64,000 bases of DNA. Source: Megamerina dolium (Eukaryota; Arthropoda; Insecta; Diptera; Megamerinidae). The stretch covers positions 58,039,855-58,103,854 of the forward strand of contig OY978525.1 of the NCBI GenBank assembly GCA_963854835.1. Reading direction: 5' to 3'. A program made the translations under genes and the position numbers. Numbering within the stretch: position 1 is the stretch's first letter; every line of letters begins with the position of its first letter. Positions 1-11,276 of this stretch are shown here, piece by piece. The notes beneath the pieces were generated by a model, which saw nothing but the letters and a program-made list of their open reading frames with translations, was not told the origin of the DNA and did not search any database.

Positions 1-2121
1 CCGACGGACAAGAGGAAAATACCCGATCTCATAGACTTTGGAGTCGCCAAAGGTTTGCAGATGGAAAATATCTCCACAGAGTGTAATTATGATCTATCAT
101 CTGACCACTCACCCACGGTAATATCTATAAAATCACCAAGCCCCCAAAGCAATTGCGTTAGAAAGAAAATAGACTGGTTAAAATTCAAGAAATATATAAA
201 TTCCCATCTTCCTCTGAGTACTGTATTAAGAAATGGACACGATGTAGACTCAGCACTCGAAAAATTCAACCAGCTGCTCTCATTAGCTCTCAGCTCAGCC
301 ACCTGCACAAAGGTATGCAAGCAATCAAACTATAGCCCATACACACCAGCCGATATTGAATTGCTAGTAAGACAAAAAAGAAGACTCCGAAGACAATGGC
401 AAGAATTCAGATCACCGAATCTGAAAACACAGCTACAGCACTGCACTCGAAAGTTAAAGCAAGCCTTAAAAAATAAAAACAACAAAGAGTTAGAAGAGCA
501 CATAGCGAAATTAACACCTGGTGAAGCGTCAGACTACTCTTTGTGGAAATCAGTAAAAAAATCAAATCGGCCAATTCTCACTGATTCCCCCATCCGTTTG
601 AGTGACGGTAATTGGGCTAGAAGCAACTGTGAGAAGGGTTTGGCTTTTGCAAACCACCTAAAAAATGTGTTTACACCCAATCCACCCTCTTCACAGTCCT
701 CATTACCAATATTAACTTCTCAACCTTGCTCAATAACGCTCAAAATTAAAAAAAAGGACATATTCAAAGCAATTTATAAAGATTTAAACCCAAAAAAATC
801 ACCTGGTCCAGATAAAATTACCGGTAAAATGATAAAAGAGCTACCTCCGGCTTCAGTAATTCATCTGATGCACATTTTCAATGCTATCCTTCGTATTAAA
901 CACTATCCCAAATGCTGGAAAACTTCAAAAATTATTATGATAGCAAAACCAGGAAAAGACCCTACAAAAGTTGCATCGTACAGACCTATCAGCCTCCTGC
1001 CTCTACTTTCTAAAGTATTCGAAAAGCTACTTGTCATGAATATAACTCTATTTATTAATCTCAACCAACTGATTCCTCAACATCAGTTTGGATTTAGAAA
1101 ACAGCACGGCACAATAGAACAAGTCCACCGCATTGTAACTCTGATAAGGAACACTTTTGAAGAAAAAAAGTATTGCTCAGCTGTCTTTCTTGATATCACT
1201 CAAGCTTTCGATAAAGTATGGCACGATGGCCTTATTTACAAACTCAAACTATTACTGCCTGCAAATGTCTCCTCATTGCTTAGTAGCTACCTCACGAAAA
1301 GACAATTTCTAGTACATCACAAGGATTACACAACAAATCCATTGGATATTCACGCTGGCGTTCCTCAAGGAAGCGTTTTGGGTCCCTTACTGTATCTCTT
1401 ATACACTTCAGATATGCCCAACAATAACTATACATTCATATCGACCTTTGCTGATGATACGGCAATATTGTGCTCTCGCTCTAACCCCATAGAAGCTACT
1501 AAACTCCTGCAGACTCATGTCGATTCTCTCGAAATCTGGCTAGCAAAATGGCGTATAAAAGTCAATGAATCAAAGAGCGTACATGTAACCTTCACGCTAA
1601 GGCTAGATACATGTCCCCCACTTAAAATTAATGGCCAATCAGTTCCACAATGTTCCTCAACAAAGTACTTGGGTATTCACCTCGACAGAAGGCTGACATG
1701 GAAAAATCACATAGAGGCAAAGAAAACTCAGATCAAGCTTAAAATGAATCAGTTATGGTGGCTGTTACACAAAAGATCAAAGTTGAATCTTGAATACAAA
1801 GTGCTATTATATAAAGCAATCCTGAAACCAATCTGGACTTATGGTATTCAGTTTTGGGGCACCGCATCTCCCTCTAATATCGAAAAATTGCAGCGAATAC
1901 AATCCAAGTGTCTGCGAATTATTGTAAACGCGCCTTGGTATATGAGGAACGTTAACATCCATCGAGATTTAAATGTATCCACAATTTCTGAGGAAGTTGC
2001 AATGTACTGCAGAAGTTACATTCAAAAATTACACAATCATCCGAATCCCCTTGCTAGGCAATTGTTGCTGAGCAAGGGGCATCGTCGATTAAAAAGAAAA
2101 AACACACTGAATATGCTGTAA
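1..2121 (+). CDS. LINE ORF2: endonuclease (C-terminal end) and reverse transcriptase, open to the edge
   Basis: The frame is open from base 1 to the TAA at 2119-2121, about 706 codons without a stop. The start lies outside the window. The first codons are the end of an apurinic-type endonuclease, with the SSDHSP motif at about 115. The reverse transcriptase begins near 800 (SPGPDKITG) and includes ASYRPISLL, QHQFGFRKQHGT, AFDKVWHDGL, GVPQGSVLGPLLY and the catalytic FADDTAIL at about 1447. A cysteine-poor C-terminal thumb follows. ORF2 of this type nicks the target DNA and reverse-transcribes the element's own RNA at the nick. This is the least damaged RT of the family here. Other copies carry frameshifts or deletions. 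Confidence 0.9.
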   Translation, partial: PTDKRKIPDLIDFGVAKGLQMENISTECNYDLSSDHSPTVISIKSPSPQSNCVRKKIDWLKFKKYINSHLPLSTVLRNGHDVDSALEKFNQLLSLALSSATCTKVCKQSNYSPYTPADIELLVRQKRRLRRQWQEFRSPNLKTQLQHCTRKLKQALKNKNNKELEEHIAKLTPGEASDYSLWKSVKKSNRPILTDSPIRLSDGNWARSNCEKGLAFANHLKNVFTPNPPSSQSSLPILTSQPCSITLKIKKKDIFKAIYKDLNPKKSPGPDKITGKMIKELPPASVIHLMHIFNAILRIKHYPKCWKTSKIIMIAKPGKDPTKVASYRPISLLPLLSKVFEKLLVMNITLFINLNQLIPQHQFGFRKQHGTIEQVHRIVTLIRNTFEEKKYCSAVFLDITQAFDKVWHDGLIYKLKLLLPANVSSLLSSYLTKRQFLVHHKDYTTNPLDIHAGVPQGSVLGPLLYLLYTSDMPNNNYTFISTFADDTAILCSRSNPIEATKLLQTHVDSLEIWLAKWRIKVNESKSVHVTFTLRLDTCPPLKINGQSVPQCSSTKYLGIHLDRRLTWKNHIEAKKTQIKLKMNQLWWLLHKRSKLNLEYKVLLYKAILKPIWTYGIQFWGTASPSNIEKLQRIQSKCLRIIVNAPWYMRNVNIHRDLNVSTISEEVAMYCRSYIQKLHNHPNPLARQLLLSKGHRRLKRKNTLNML

Positions 2122-2279
2122 AATTGCTACATCTCGCGACTCACCAAATTGTGATGGAACGTAGGAGATATCACATAGTTTTATTTAGTTTGTAAGATTT
2201 GAATACTTATTGTTAGTTTCTCGTATTTAAGATTCAATAAAAAAAATAAGCTAACAAAAAAAAAAAAAAAAAAAAAAAA
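1..2279 (+). mobile_element. Jockey-clade LINE, copy A1 (5' end outside window)
   Basis: This is a non-LTR retrotransposon running in from the left edge. It carries the C-terminal part of the endonuclease, a complete reverse transcriptase, a short 3' UTR with AATAAA near 2235, and a poly(A) tail at about 2256-2279. Other copies of the same family lie at 2281-5263, 15720-19310 and 58747-60218, so it is a multicopy family. The poly(A) end, the ORF2 layout and the FADD active site place it in the Jockey clade. The tail abuts copy A2 directly, inside what would be A2's ORF1. Either A1 inserted into A2, or A2 landed next to A1. The left boundary that would decide this is not visible. Confidence 0.9.
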
Positions 2280-2280
2280 G

Positions 2281-5263
2281 TAAGAGACAAAATATTGATG
2301 CAACACAATTCTTCTCTGCAATTCCAAACAAGAATCAAACCAATTCATACGCTAGTGTGAATTTGTAAAACAAAACCCACACCAACAAAGCAATGTAAAT
2401 AATGAGCAGAAACACCCTTGAACATTTGCTTCAGACATTAATTCAGAATATGAACCAATTCATGAACTCAATGCAAACAATGATGCAAGAAATGATGAAA
2501 AATCAATCGATGTTACTCCAAACATTGCTATCCAGACCATGAGTTGTCTCAAGATATGCCACTGGAACGCCAACGGCTTAAGCCAGCACCGTTTGGAGCT
2601 AATTTAATTCCTTGAATCCAGCCAGATCGACATAATGATGATATCTGAGACCCATTTCACTGACAAAAATTGCTACCAAATACCATATTACAAACTGTAC
2701 ACCACAAATCATCCGCATGGTAAGGCACGCGGAGGAACTGCCATATTGATAAAAAGCAGAATAAATCATCATGTTCTCGAAGATTTCAGTAGCGTCTACT
2801 TGCAAGCAACATCTATATGTCTGGAAGAATACATCTCTAAGCTAGTAATATCTGCGATATACTGTCCCCCAAGATACAGTATTACCGAACAGCAATATAA
2901 AGAATTTTTCTCAACTCTTGGTAGCAAATTCTTGGTTGCTGGCGATTTCAACGCCAAACACACTCACTGTGGCTCCCGCTTAATAACTCCAAAAGGCAGA
3001 AGATTATGTTCAATCATCACTAACCACGGCTACGATGTTATTTCAAATGGTCAACCGACATATTGGCCGACGGACAAGAGGAAAATACCCGATCTCATAG
3101 ACTTTGGAGTCGCCAAAGGTTTGCAGATGGAAAATATCTCCACAGAGTGTAATTATGATCTATCATCTGACCACTCACCCACGGTAATATCTATAAAATC
3201 ACCAATCCCCCAAGGCAATTGCGTTAGAAAGAAAATAGACTGGTTAAAATTCAAGAAATATATAAATTCCCATCTTCCTCTGAGTACTGTATTAAGAAAT
3301 GGACACGATGTAGACTCAGCACTCGAAAAATTCAACCAGCTGCTCTCATTAGCTCTCAGCTCAGCCACCTCCACAAAGGTATGCAAGCAATCAAACTATA
3401 GCCCATACACACCAGCCGACACTGAATTGCTAGTAAAACAGAAAAGAAGACTCCGAAGGCAATGGCAAGAATTCAGATCACCGAATCTGAAAACAACACC
3501 GAAATAAACACCTGGTGAAGCGTCAGACTACTCTTTGTGGAAATCAGCAAAAAACTCAAATCGGCCAATTCTCACTGATTCCCCCATTCGTTTGAGTGAC
3601 GGTAATTGGGCTAGAAGCAACTGTGAGAAGGGTTTGGCTTTTGCAAACCACCTAAAGTGTGTTTACACACAATCCACCCTCTTCACAGTCCTCATTACCA
3701 AAATTAACTTCTCAACCTTGCTCAATAACGCTCAAAATTAAAAAAAAGGACATATTCAAAGCAATTTATAAGATTTAAACCCAAAAAAATCACCTGGTCC
3801 AGATAAAATTACTGGTAAAATTATAAAAGAGCTACCTCCGGCTTCAGTAATTCAACTCATGCACATTTTCAATGCTATCCTTCGTATTAAACACTATCCC
3901 AAATGCTGGAAAACTTCAAAAATTATTATGATAGCAAAACCAGCAAAATACCCTATAAAGGTTGCATCGTACAGACCTATCAGCCACTTGCTTCTACACT
4001 CTAAAGTATTCGAAAAGCTACTTGTCATGAATATAACTCTATTTATTAATCTCAACCAACTGATTCCTCAACATCAGTTTGGATTTAGAAAACAGCACGG
4101 CACAATAGAACAAGTCCACCGCATTGTAACTCTGATAAGGAACACTTTTGAAGAAAAAAAGTATTGCTCAGCTGTCTCTCTTGATATCACTCAAGCTTTC
4201 GATAAAGTATGTCACGATGGCCTTATTTACAAACTCAAACTATTACTGCCTGCAAATGTCTCCTCATTGCTTAGTAGCTACTTCACGAAAAGACAATTTC
4301 TCGTACATCACAAGGATTACACAACAAATCCATTGGATATTCACGCTGGCGTTCCTTAAGGAAGCGTTTTGGGACACTTACTGTATCTCTTATACACTTC
4401 AGATATGCCCAACAATAACTATACATTCATAATCGACCTTTGCTGATGATACGGCAATATTATGCTCTCGCTCTAACCCCATAGAAGCTACTAAATTCCT
4501 GCAGACTCATGTCGATTCTCTCGAAATCTGGCTAGCAAAATGGCGTATAAAAGTCAATGAATCAAAGAGCGTACATGTAACCTTCACGCTAAGGCTAGAT
4601 ACATGTCCCCCATTTAATATTAATGGCCAATCAGTTCCACAATGTTCCTCAACAAAGTACTTGGGTATTCACCTCGACAGAAGGCTGACATGGAAAAATC
4701 ACATAGAGGCAAAGAAAACTCAGATCAAGCTTAAAATGAATCAGTTATGGTGGCTGTTCACAAAAGATCAAAGTTGAATCTTGAATACAAAGTGCTATTA
4801 TAAAGCAATTCTGAAGCCAATTTGGACTTATGGTATTCAGTTTTGGGGCACCGCATCTCCCTCAAATATCGAAAAATTGCACCGAATACAATCCAAGTGT
4901 CTGCGAATTATTGTAAACGCGCCTTGGTATATGAGGAACGTTAACATCCATCGAGATTTAAATGTACCCACAATTTCTGAGGAAGTTGCAATGTCCTGCA
5001 GAAGCTACATTCAAAAATTACACAATCATCCGAATCCCCTTGCTAGGCAATTGTTGCTGAGCACGGGGCATCGTCGATTAAAAAGAAAAGACACACTGAA
5101 TATGCTGTGAAATTGCTATACCTCGCGACTCAACAAATTGTGATGGAACGTAGGGAATATCACATAATTTTAGTTAGTTTGTAAGATTTGATTACTTATT
5201 GTTAGTTTCTAAGTAATTTTAGAAAGATCCAATAAAAAAAGCTTGTTAGAAAAAAAAAAAAAA
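2281..5263 (+). mobile_element. Jockey-clade LINE, copy A2 (decayed)
   Basis: This copy starts inside the ORF1 coding sequence (about 2281-2540), which matches the ORF1 tail seen on the minus strand at 18656-18960. ORF2 follows from the ATG at 2540: endonuclease (SETHFTDKN, AGDFNAKH) and then reverse transcriptase to about 5110, with poly(A) at about 5250-5263. Compared with A1 it has several indels. The frame breaks near 3500 (about 80 bp lost), 3655, 3770, 4359 (a stop in PQGS), 4432 and 4760, so it is a pseudogene. Its poly(A) sits directly against a mariner remnant. Confidence 0.88.
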
Positions 5264-5264
5264 G

Positions 5265-5630
5265 TATAATCTCCTAACAGTTCAATATGCTTAGTCCAGC
5301 GTTCCTCCAATAAATATATCCCATCATTAAAATACGATTCCGGAAGGTCTGCAAAATATGCCTCTACAACTGCTATAACTTCTTCATTCGATGAAAAACG
5401 CTTTCCACGAAGAACGATTTCAGGTTTCGGAACAGGTAGTAGTAGCTCGTAGCCAAATTTGGCTACCAAAGATTACAACAGTATTCTGAGTTTATTGTTT
5501 TAACTTTCTCAAGAAAATTAATTAACAAAATCCCTTTTGCATCCCCAAAAATTGTTGTCATAGCCTTTTTGCTAAGCGTGTGCTCTTCACCTGTTTTGGA
5601 GCTGAACAGCTGCTTGAAGTTGCGACACGC
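5265..5630 (-). pseudogene. mariner (DD34D) transposase remnant
   Basis: Minus-strand translation gives mariner blocks in order: SKTGEEHTLSKKAMTTIF and LEKVKTINSEYC (upstream), then KRFSSNEEVIAVVEAYFADLPESYFNDGIYLLEERW (downstream). Those are the middle and C-terminal parts of a Mos1-type transposase. The part between them, including the third catalytic Asp region, is mostly deleted. A 43-nt hairpin (5605-5647) marks its inner edge. The LINE poly(A) tail truncates the 3' side. Confidence 0.75.
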
Positions 5631-5877
5631 AACTTCAAGCAGTTGTTAAACAACGAATTGTTAGATTGATTTGAAGCTTTACAGGTGTTCATACCAAAGA
5701 TGAAATCATACCTTCAACATAAATGCACTGCTCCACTAGTGCTATTTATGTGTAAGGCTACAAACTTTTCAAGTGACCTGTTCACATTTAATATTTAAAA
5801 AAACCAACAAAAACTACTTTAAACTTTTCAATTAACTATTCTCCCAACGTAAAAATGAATGCATTTTGTTGTAATAA

Positions 5878-6090
5878 GGCTGCACGAGAGTTGCAAAAGA
5901 ACACAGATTTATCGACTTGCACGCAATGCAACAGCATAAATAAGCGAACAGCAAAATATAAGCGAGTTCATTTGAACTCGATTATATTTTAAGCGACCTG
6001 ATTTATAGGGTTGCAAAGTAAAAAAACTGCACTATTGTGAATAGGCTACTGGAACGTGCTTGGAAAATTTCACCTACAGGTCGAATTATA
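5878..6090 (+). repeat. MITE family D, left-half copy
   Basis: This stretch resembles the left half of the inverted-repeat element at 8871-9312. It shares the terminal GAGTTGCAAAAGAACAC block, the TTTAAGCGACCTGA-like block, and the ACTATTGTGAATAG block with the following GGAACGTGCTTGG. The right half is missing. No coding capacity is visible. The flanks (5648-5877 and 6091-6625) hold no gene I can recognise. Confidence 0.6.
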
Positions 6091-6625
6091 AGATTTATTA
6101 ATAGTAAGAAGTGTTAAACGGTTTTTATATTTGTGTAGATTTTAGCGAAAGAGCTTAAGCGAAAGAGTCAATTGGAAAAAATTCGGCGATAAAACCGCTG
6201 CCGCTGACTTTATGAGTTTTAATGTTTAGTGGTTAACCGTCGACCGTTGCAATTCTGGGTTCAACTTTACATCAAAATTACGAACAACAAAAGTAAAACC
6301 GCGCTTACATATATTTACTGATGTGCAAAATTCAGGGATGTGAGCTGACAAACTATTGAAACCAATTTGAATGAATTTTGACGACGCTTTGCTAACTGAA
6401 ATAGAATAAAATTGTAGTTAACCCTTTTGGCATTACAGATAATTTTCTACAGATTGCGAGGAATTAAAAGATATGGCCAATACATAAGGCAGCGAACAAA
6501 TTACTAAAAAGAAAAAAGTGTCAAATTGCCGAAACCTTTTTAGAGAAAAAAATTATAAATTTTAGTAAAAATTTACCAAAACGGCAACACTGGTTATATA
6601 GCAGTGATACAAGAATTAGAGAATT

Positions 6626-7703
6626 ATAGCCGAAGCCCATAGAATACTTTGCTCCTTTGCGTTAAAGCATATAACTGACAGCGACGGAAAAACGGTGTAA
6701 GCTGGCCCAATCAATACGTTTCACAACGAATACACTTCTAGTAGTTCAAATTCAAATTTACTATTTGGTATTTATTATGTATTTTATTTAAATGAAATAA
6801 GTGTATAGCACTTTTATTATACATTCAATAACTATTTGAACAGAGATGTGTACCGACACGTCACTGTTGACAACTAGGCGTTTTGACGTCAGCCTGGAGA
6901 TATTACGAAGGATCAACCTTGCTAACAGGTGCTACTTTGGGCTAAGTAAACAATTGAGAAGTCGAGTCCTCTCTCGAAGAACGAAAACTACACTCTACAA
7001 GTCTCTCATCATGCCTGTCCTAACATATGGCGCTGAAGCCTGTACAATTTCCACTGCGGATGAGCGAATGCTTGGAGTTTTCGAGAGAAAAGTCCTACGC
7101 AAGATCTTTGGACCCATTTGCGTTGGTCGCGAATACCGAATAAGGTACAAACATGAGCTGTATGACCTGTATACTGATATTGACATAGTAAAGCCCATCA
7201 AAATCCAGCGGCTGCGCTGGCTAGGTCATGTCGAGCGAATGGAAGAACACGCTCCAGCTAAGAAGGTGTTATATTCGGACCCCCTGGAGGACTACGCAGA
7301 AGAGGAAGACCTAACCTCCGGTGGGAAGACCAAGTACTGGAGAACCTGACGGCGCTTGGAATTTCTAACTGGCGCCAGCTAGCGAAGAACAGAGATGACT
7401 GGCGAAGCATATTATATTCGTCCTAAATCGATATTCGGTTGTTATGGCTACATAAGTAAGTAAGTAACTATTTGAACATCCATTTAATGCAATATTTAAT
7501 ATTTTTTAAATTTTATAATTATTGTTGTTAAAATGCAACCCTGTTTGCTTGACGTACGCTAAAGATAAAAGTTGGCCATCTTTTATACTTTGCGTTGAAG
7601 AACACGGAGTGATTGGGCATCACTTCATACAAATTCATGTATTTTAACTCAGCTGTCAGTTGTGAATGACGGATTGGCTATATACGCCATGGGCTTCGGC
7701 TAT
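6626..7703. repeat. inverted-repeat element G, interrupted by an RTE copy
   Basis: ATAGCCGAAGCCCAT at 6626-6640 is exactly inverted at 7689-7703. Weaker similarity continues inward on both sides, so this looks like a non-autonomous DNA element of about 450 bp. An internally deleted RTE retrotransposon (6843-7466) sits inside it with its own target-site duplication, so G is the older insertion. No transposase is encoded. Confidence 0.55.
6843..7466 (+). mobile_element. RTE-clade LINE, internally deleted copy B1
   Basis: The sequence encodes pieces of the same RTE polyprotein as the longer copies. It starts at the linker (MCTDT), jumps to a short block, and then to the C-terminal part (NLANRCYFGLSKQLRSR, VLTYGAEACTISTADERMLG, RLRWLGHVERMEEHAPAKKV). 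It ends in the family's (AAGT)n tail at 7452-7466. ACTATTTGAACA is directly repeated at 6831-6842 and 7467-7478, a genuine target-site duplication. The two internal junctions fall at short shared sequences. The reading frame ends at 7349 by a small indel. Confidence 0.82.
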
Positions 7704-8750
7704 TAGCGATTACGCTTTGCGCAGATCCGATACTTTTGCTTTTCGATTTTGGCAATCAGTTGCTTACTAGTCTACGTCACTATCACAACGTTTTGTGGAA
7801 AGTGCATTGTGAGCGTTGCGTTTTGAAATTGTGGGAATTTAATTATATTTAAATGTGATGAAGCAAGTTTAAAAAATGAATGGGTCCGGTATTTGGTTTT
7901 AGTAATGATTAAAAAAAAACCGGCATTGGAGTCCAGTTTATTTACTTTTTCGTCGCATCCAAATTTATCGCGCAAATAATTGCAATTCTGTCTGCAAGGC
8001 AGATTTTAGTTTTGTAAATTGCTTTATTTGCATGGAACACTTTGTACTCGAAGATTTTGAAAAAGCGTGAAGTTTGAAATGGGTAAATATAATTTGTTTC
8101 TGAAGCATTCATTGTTATATTATTCTCATCGTAAAAATATAAATTTTCCTCTAACTCTTGATGAGGAAAATAAAAAAAATTGTGTTCTTAAAGCCATCGG
8201 AATTTTTGATGCATCAAACAAAATTATGCAAATGACTCAGGTCTAAAGCTTGGGACAAATCTCGCACAGGTATTTCAAAATATTCTACAAATATTGATAC
8301 AATGGATATAAATAATTCTCACTATTTATACAGGTATTATATTAAAACCTATGCAAATTCAGCTATTTAGAGTACGGTGACCTGGAAAATTTAGCCAGCT
8401 ATTTATGACACAAACTACGCGATGATATTCCTAGCACTTCATTGAGAAAAATCAGTTGAGTAAAAGCGGCTTGTCAGTACCCGAAGTTTTGAATAGAGCG
8501 CCAAACTAGATTACATTCTTCTTAATATTTGTTTTTATTTATTTTCTTTTATTTTACAAGTTGAAATGTATGAAACGTTTACATTTTTGTTTACAAATCA
8601 TGTGCGAAATTGACAACTTGCCAATATAAGTTATTGTGACTGCGGTGCGCAGAACAAAACTATTTTGAAGATCGACCAGCGCAATCTTCGTATGCTATCA
8701 TTCTTGGCAGTGATATGCATTTCATCGCACAATTGTGCAAGTTTACTTTA
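7704..8750. other. no recognised gene
   Basis: This AT-rich stretch has only short chance reading frames. I see no protein family, RNA gene or convincing terminal repeat. Confidence 0.5.
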
Positions 8751-9436
8751 TAGTGCGATTAGTCAACACATATCGGTAGATAACGGATCAGCTGTTCTGA
8801 TCTATTTCATACAAAAGCCATGAGAGCGATTAGTCAAAACGGATTGGTAGGTAATATTTCTATTTTATAAGCCGCATTCTTCTGCACGCGACTTGCAAAA
8901 GAACACTGACTTATTTGCCGAACTGCATGCAAAGCAACAACAAAAATAAGCGACATGGCCTATTTTAACCGAGTTCAATTCAAGTTGCTTATATTTTAAT
9001 CGACCTGAGTTATAGTTTTGGAAAGCAAAAAAATAGCACTATTGTGAATAGACTACTGGAATGTGCTTGGGAAATTTCAACAACATGTCAAATTATTGTA
9101 AATATAAACAAAAATAAGCAAAATAAAGAAAGTGCAAATAAAAATTTCATTTTAAATAAACGAATATATTTACTACAGATTCCGCAAATTGTTTCTTTTT
9201 TGTTTTTATTTCGTTTATAAATTTCACGAACAACCCTATATACTAACTAAATTAAAGGGAAATTAAATGCGAGTTGGTGTTCTTTTGCAACTCGGTTACA
9301 AAAGAATGCAGCTATAATAAACCTAGACATCTCTTTCCTACATAGCATATGGATTGACCTATCCGTGTTGACTAAATGCAGTCCGTTTTTTAAATTACTT
9401 TACTTTCTTTTACCTACGTGTTGACTAATCACACTA
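8751..9436. repeat. inverted-repeat element E (host of nested MITE D)
   Basis: TAGTGCGATTAGTCAACAC at 8751-8769 is inverted as GTGTTGACTAATCACACTA at 9418-9436 with one mismatch. The core GATTAGTCAA motif recurs inside at about 8828. Removing the MITE at 8871-9312 leaves a short non-coding element of about 240 bp. A palindromic tail-like region and a clear duplication are not evident, so the exact ends are uncertain. Confidence 0.5.
8871..9312. repeat. MITE family D, complete copy
   Basis: The two ends form a roughly 36-bp imperfect terminal inverted repeat: left GCCGCATTCTTCTGCACGCG followed by ACTTGCAAAAGAACAC, and right its diverged inverse ending at 9312. TATAA flanks both sides (8866-8870 and 9313-9317), consistent with a 5-bp target duplication. 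There is no reading frame of note, so it must be mobilised in trans. Partial relatives are at 5878-6090 and 42052-42239. Confidence 0.7.
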
Positions 9437-9450
9437 TTACACGTATTTTT

Positions 9451-9850
9451 ATGCAGAGTATACACGCTTTAACCATTGGTTAAACACGTTGTATAATGAG
9501 TTGGATGTCTGTTTAGTATACACGTATCAACACGATGTACAATGCGTTGTCCAACTTTATTATTCTCATATTCATCATGTTGAACACTTCGCAAAATGCG
9601 GCATCGATGATACCATTTTTTCCATGAAATCAACTATAACGACAAATGTAAACAAAGAATGTTGTACAATCTGCGTACACACGTTCCAATCCATTGTACA
9701 ACCGCTAACTCCAAAAATTAAAACGTTTTAATTTTCATACAACCGTTGGACCAACTTGAAATTTGGTTGTGCAACCATACTATACATGATACAACCATTC
9801 ATCTAACATGCCCATGTTGTACCAGCGTTTGGAGCGTGTATACTTTGCAT
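9451..9850. repeat. MITE F with subterminal GTTGTA/TACAAC repeats
   Basis: ATGCAGAGTATACACGCT at 9451-9468 is inverted at 9833-9850 with one mismatch, bounding 400 bp. Inside, motifs such as GTTGTATAATG, TGTACAATGCG, TTGTACAATCTGCG and ATGTTGTACCAG recur in both orientations, like subterminal transposase-binding repeats. The 80-codon frame inside is unlikely to be a gene. Confidence 0.55.
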
Positions 9851-9913
9851 TAAACTCTTTCATTCAGTCGTTGGCGAGACAACAGGGAATCAAAATCACG
9901 CATATATCCCACA

Positions 9914-10279
9914 AAAAAAAAAAAAAAGGAATATGTGGCACTTAAAGCCCCAAAGGGCTCATTGGCCGAGCTTCTCTTCCATTACTGTTGTGCGTCTTAA
10001 ATTTTGGACAGTATTAGAATGGACCTACTTATTTTAGCCGGTTCCGAACGGCAGAACACTTGTGACATCACTTTTTCTGAGCTTTGTCACAGAGTTCTTT
10101 TTAGAAGCTTTTTCATGGCAAGTTGTTACTGTCGGAAGAGTTGCCAATTGCTTGCCGACAGGTGGGTACCGTTCGAAAGAAAAATCTTTTCGATATTAAA
10201 TTTGTTATGCATCAGCCGGGTATTGAACCACGACCTACAGATCAGAAGGCGAACACACTAACCACTGCGCTACGGCATG
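9914..10279 (-). mobile_element. tRNA-derived SINE, copy 1
   Basis: On the minus strand this copy starts with a tRNA-like head. The B-box-like block reads GGTTCAATACC, and the A box is TAGCGCAGTGG with one change from the other copies. A conserved family-specific body follows (GATGCATAACAAATTTAATATCG, ... AACGGCAGAA ... AAGCCC), ending in an A/T-rich tail. TATCCCACA is duplicated on both sides (9905-9913 and 10280-10288). The element is non-coding, and reading frames inside it are chance. Such SINEs depend on a LINE for movement, but no shared 3' tail with a LINE in this window is obvious. Confidence 0.85.
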
Positions 10280-10811
10280 TATCCCACAGTGTTTCTTAAA
10301 TGCAAAGATACCTTGAGGGAAATACATACATATGGTACGGACGTGGAGCAAAACATTGCGCTTTTCTTCGAAGTAACTAAGATCAACTAAAATCAACAAT
10401 TAACCTAAATTTACCAATATGGAGACTGGGTGGACACAAACACAAACAAATAGAGTGCTTTAAAAGGACATTTTAAGATGTACACCTTCAGTATTCTGCC
10501 ACTGGGAAGTACCGAATTTGACAAATAACGTGCGTGTGCGTGCAATTTCGTGGTTACGTAATATGAAAAAACATGAGGTCGCTCACACTGTAGGTACAAT
10601 TTGATGATAACATGACTGAATTCATTTATATAATACGAAAACTCGAAAATATGCTTAATCGCGTCGCATCCGATTTTATTTAATCTGGATGAAAATATTC
10701 ATTTTTTTAAAATCATAAAGAAAAATAAAATTTTTGTATAAACAATTTTTTAAGATAATTTTTTTTTCAAAAAATCCCCAATCAACTTTACAAAAGTTTA
10801 GTATCAGATTA

Positions 10812-11198
10812 CGTTAGGTTAGGTAATGTGGACGCCCTCTCTCTGAGAGGACACACTTAGGCCAGAAAGGCCCATTGTGATACCACTGAGCTTCTCTTCC
10901 AACACTGTTGTGCGTGTTAAATTTGGACAGCATTAGAAGGGACCTACTTATATTAGCCGGTTCCGAACGGCAGAACTCTTTTGACATCACTTTAACTTAG
11001 TTTTGTCACAAAGCTCTTTTAAGAAGCATTTTTGGCAAAATTTCCTGCCGGAAAAATTGCCAATTCTTGCCGGCAGGTGGGCACCGTTGGAAAAAAAATC
11101 TTTTCGATATTAAATTTTGTTATGCTTCAGCTGGGGATTGAACACACGACCTACAGATCAGAAAGCCAACGCATTAACCACTGAGCTACGGCACCCAC
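10812..11198 (-). mobile_element. tRNA-derived SINE, copy 2 (diverged)
   Basis: This is the same family as the copy at 9914-10279, with many substitutions and small deletions in the body. The A box reads TAGCTCAGTGG on the minus strand at its right end. A 12-bp target-site duplication, AGTATCAGATTA, is present at 10800-10811 and 11199-11210. That proves retrotransposition and fixes both ends. Confidence 0.85.
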
Positions 11199-11276
11199 AG
11201 TATCAGATTAGTGACCATACAATTTCCTTTCAAATGGTATATGAAACATATTTTTTTAGGAATTTGAAAATATTTT

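Noticed and set aside
5605..5647. 43-nt hairpin as a small-RNA gene
   Set aside because: It lies exactly at the inner breakpoint of a mariner pseudogene and repeats its coding sequence in inverted form, so a repair-made inverted duplication is more likely.
10004..10261. ORF with similar copies at 26046, 38003, 49201 and 63546
   Set aside because: These frames are inside the tRNA-derived SINE and appear in both orientations with different lengths. They reflect the repeat and are not a protein family.
10812..10825. TTAGGTTAGG as insect telomere repeat
   Set aside because: There are only about two units, they lie inside a SINE insertion, and most flies lack this repeat. Chance is more likely.
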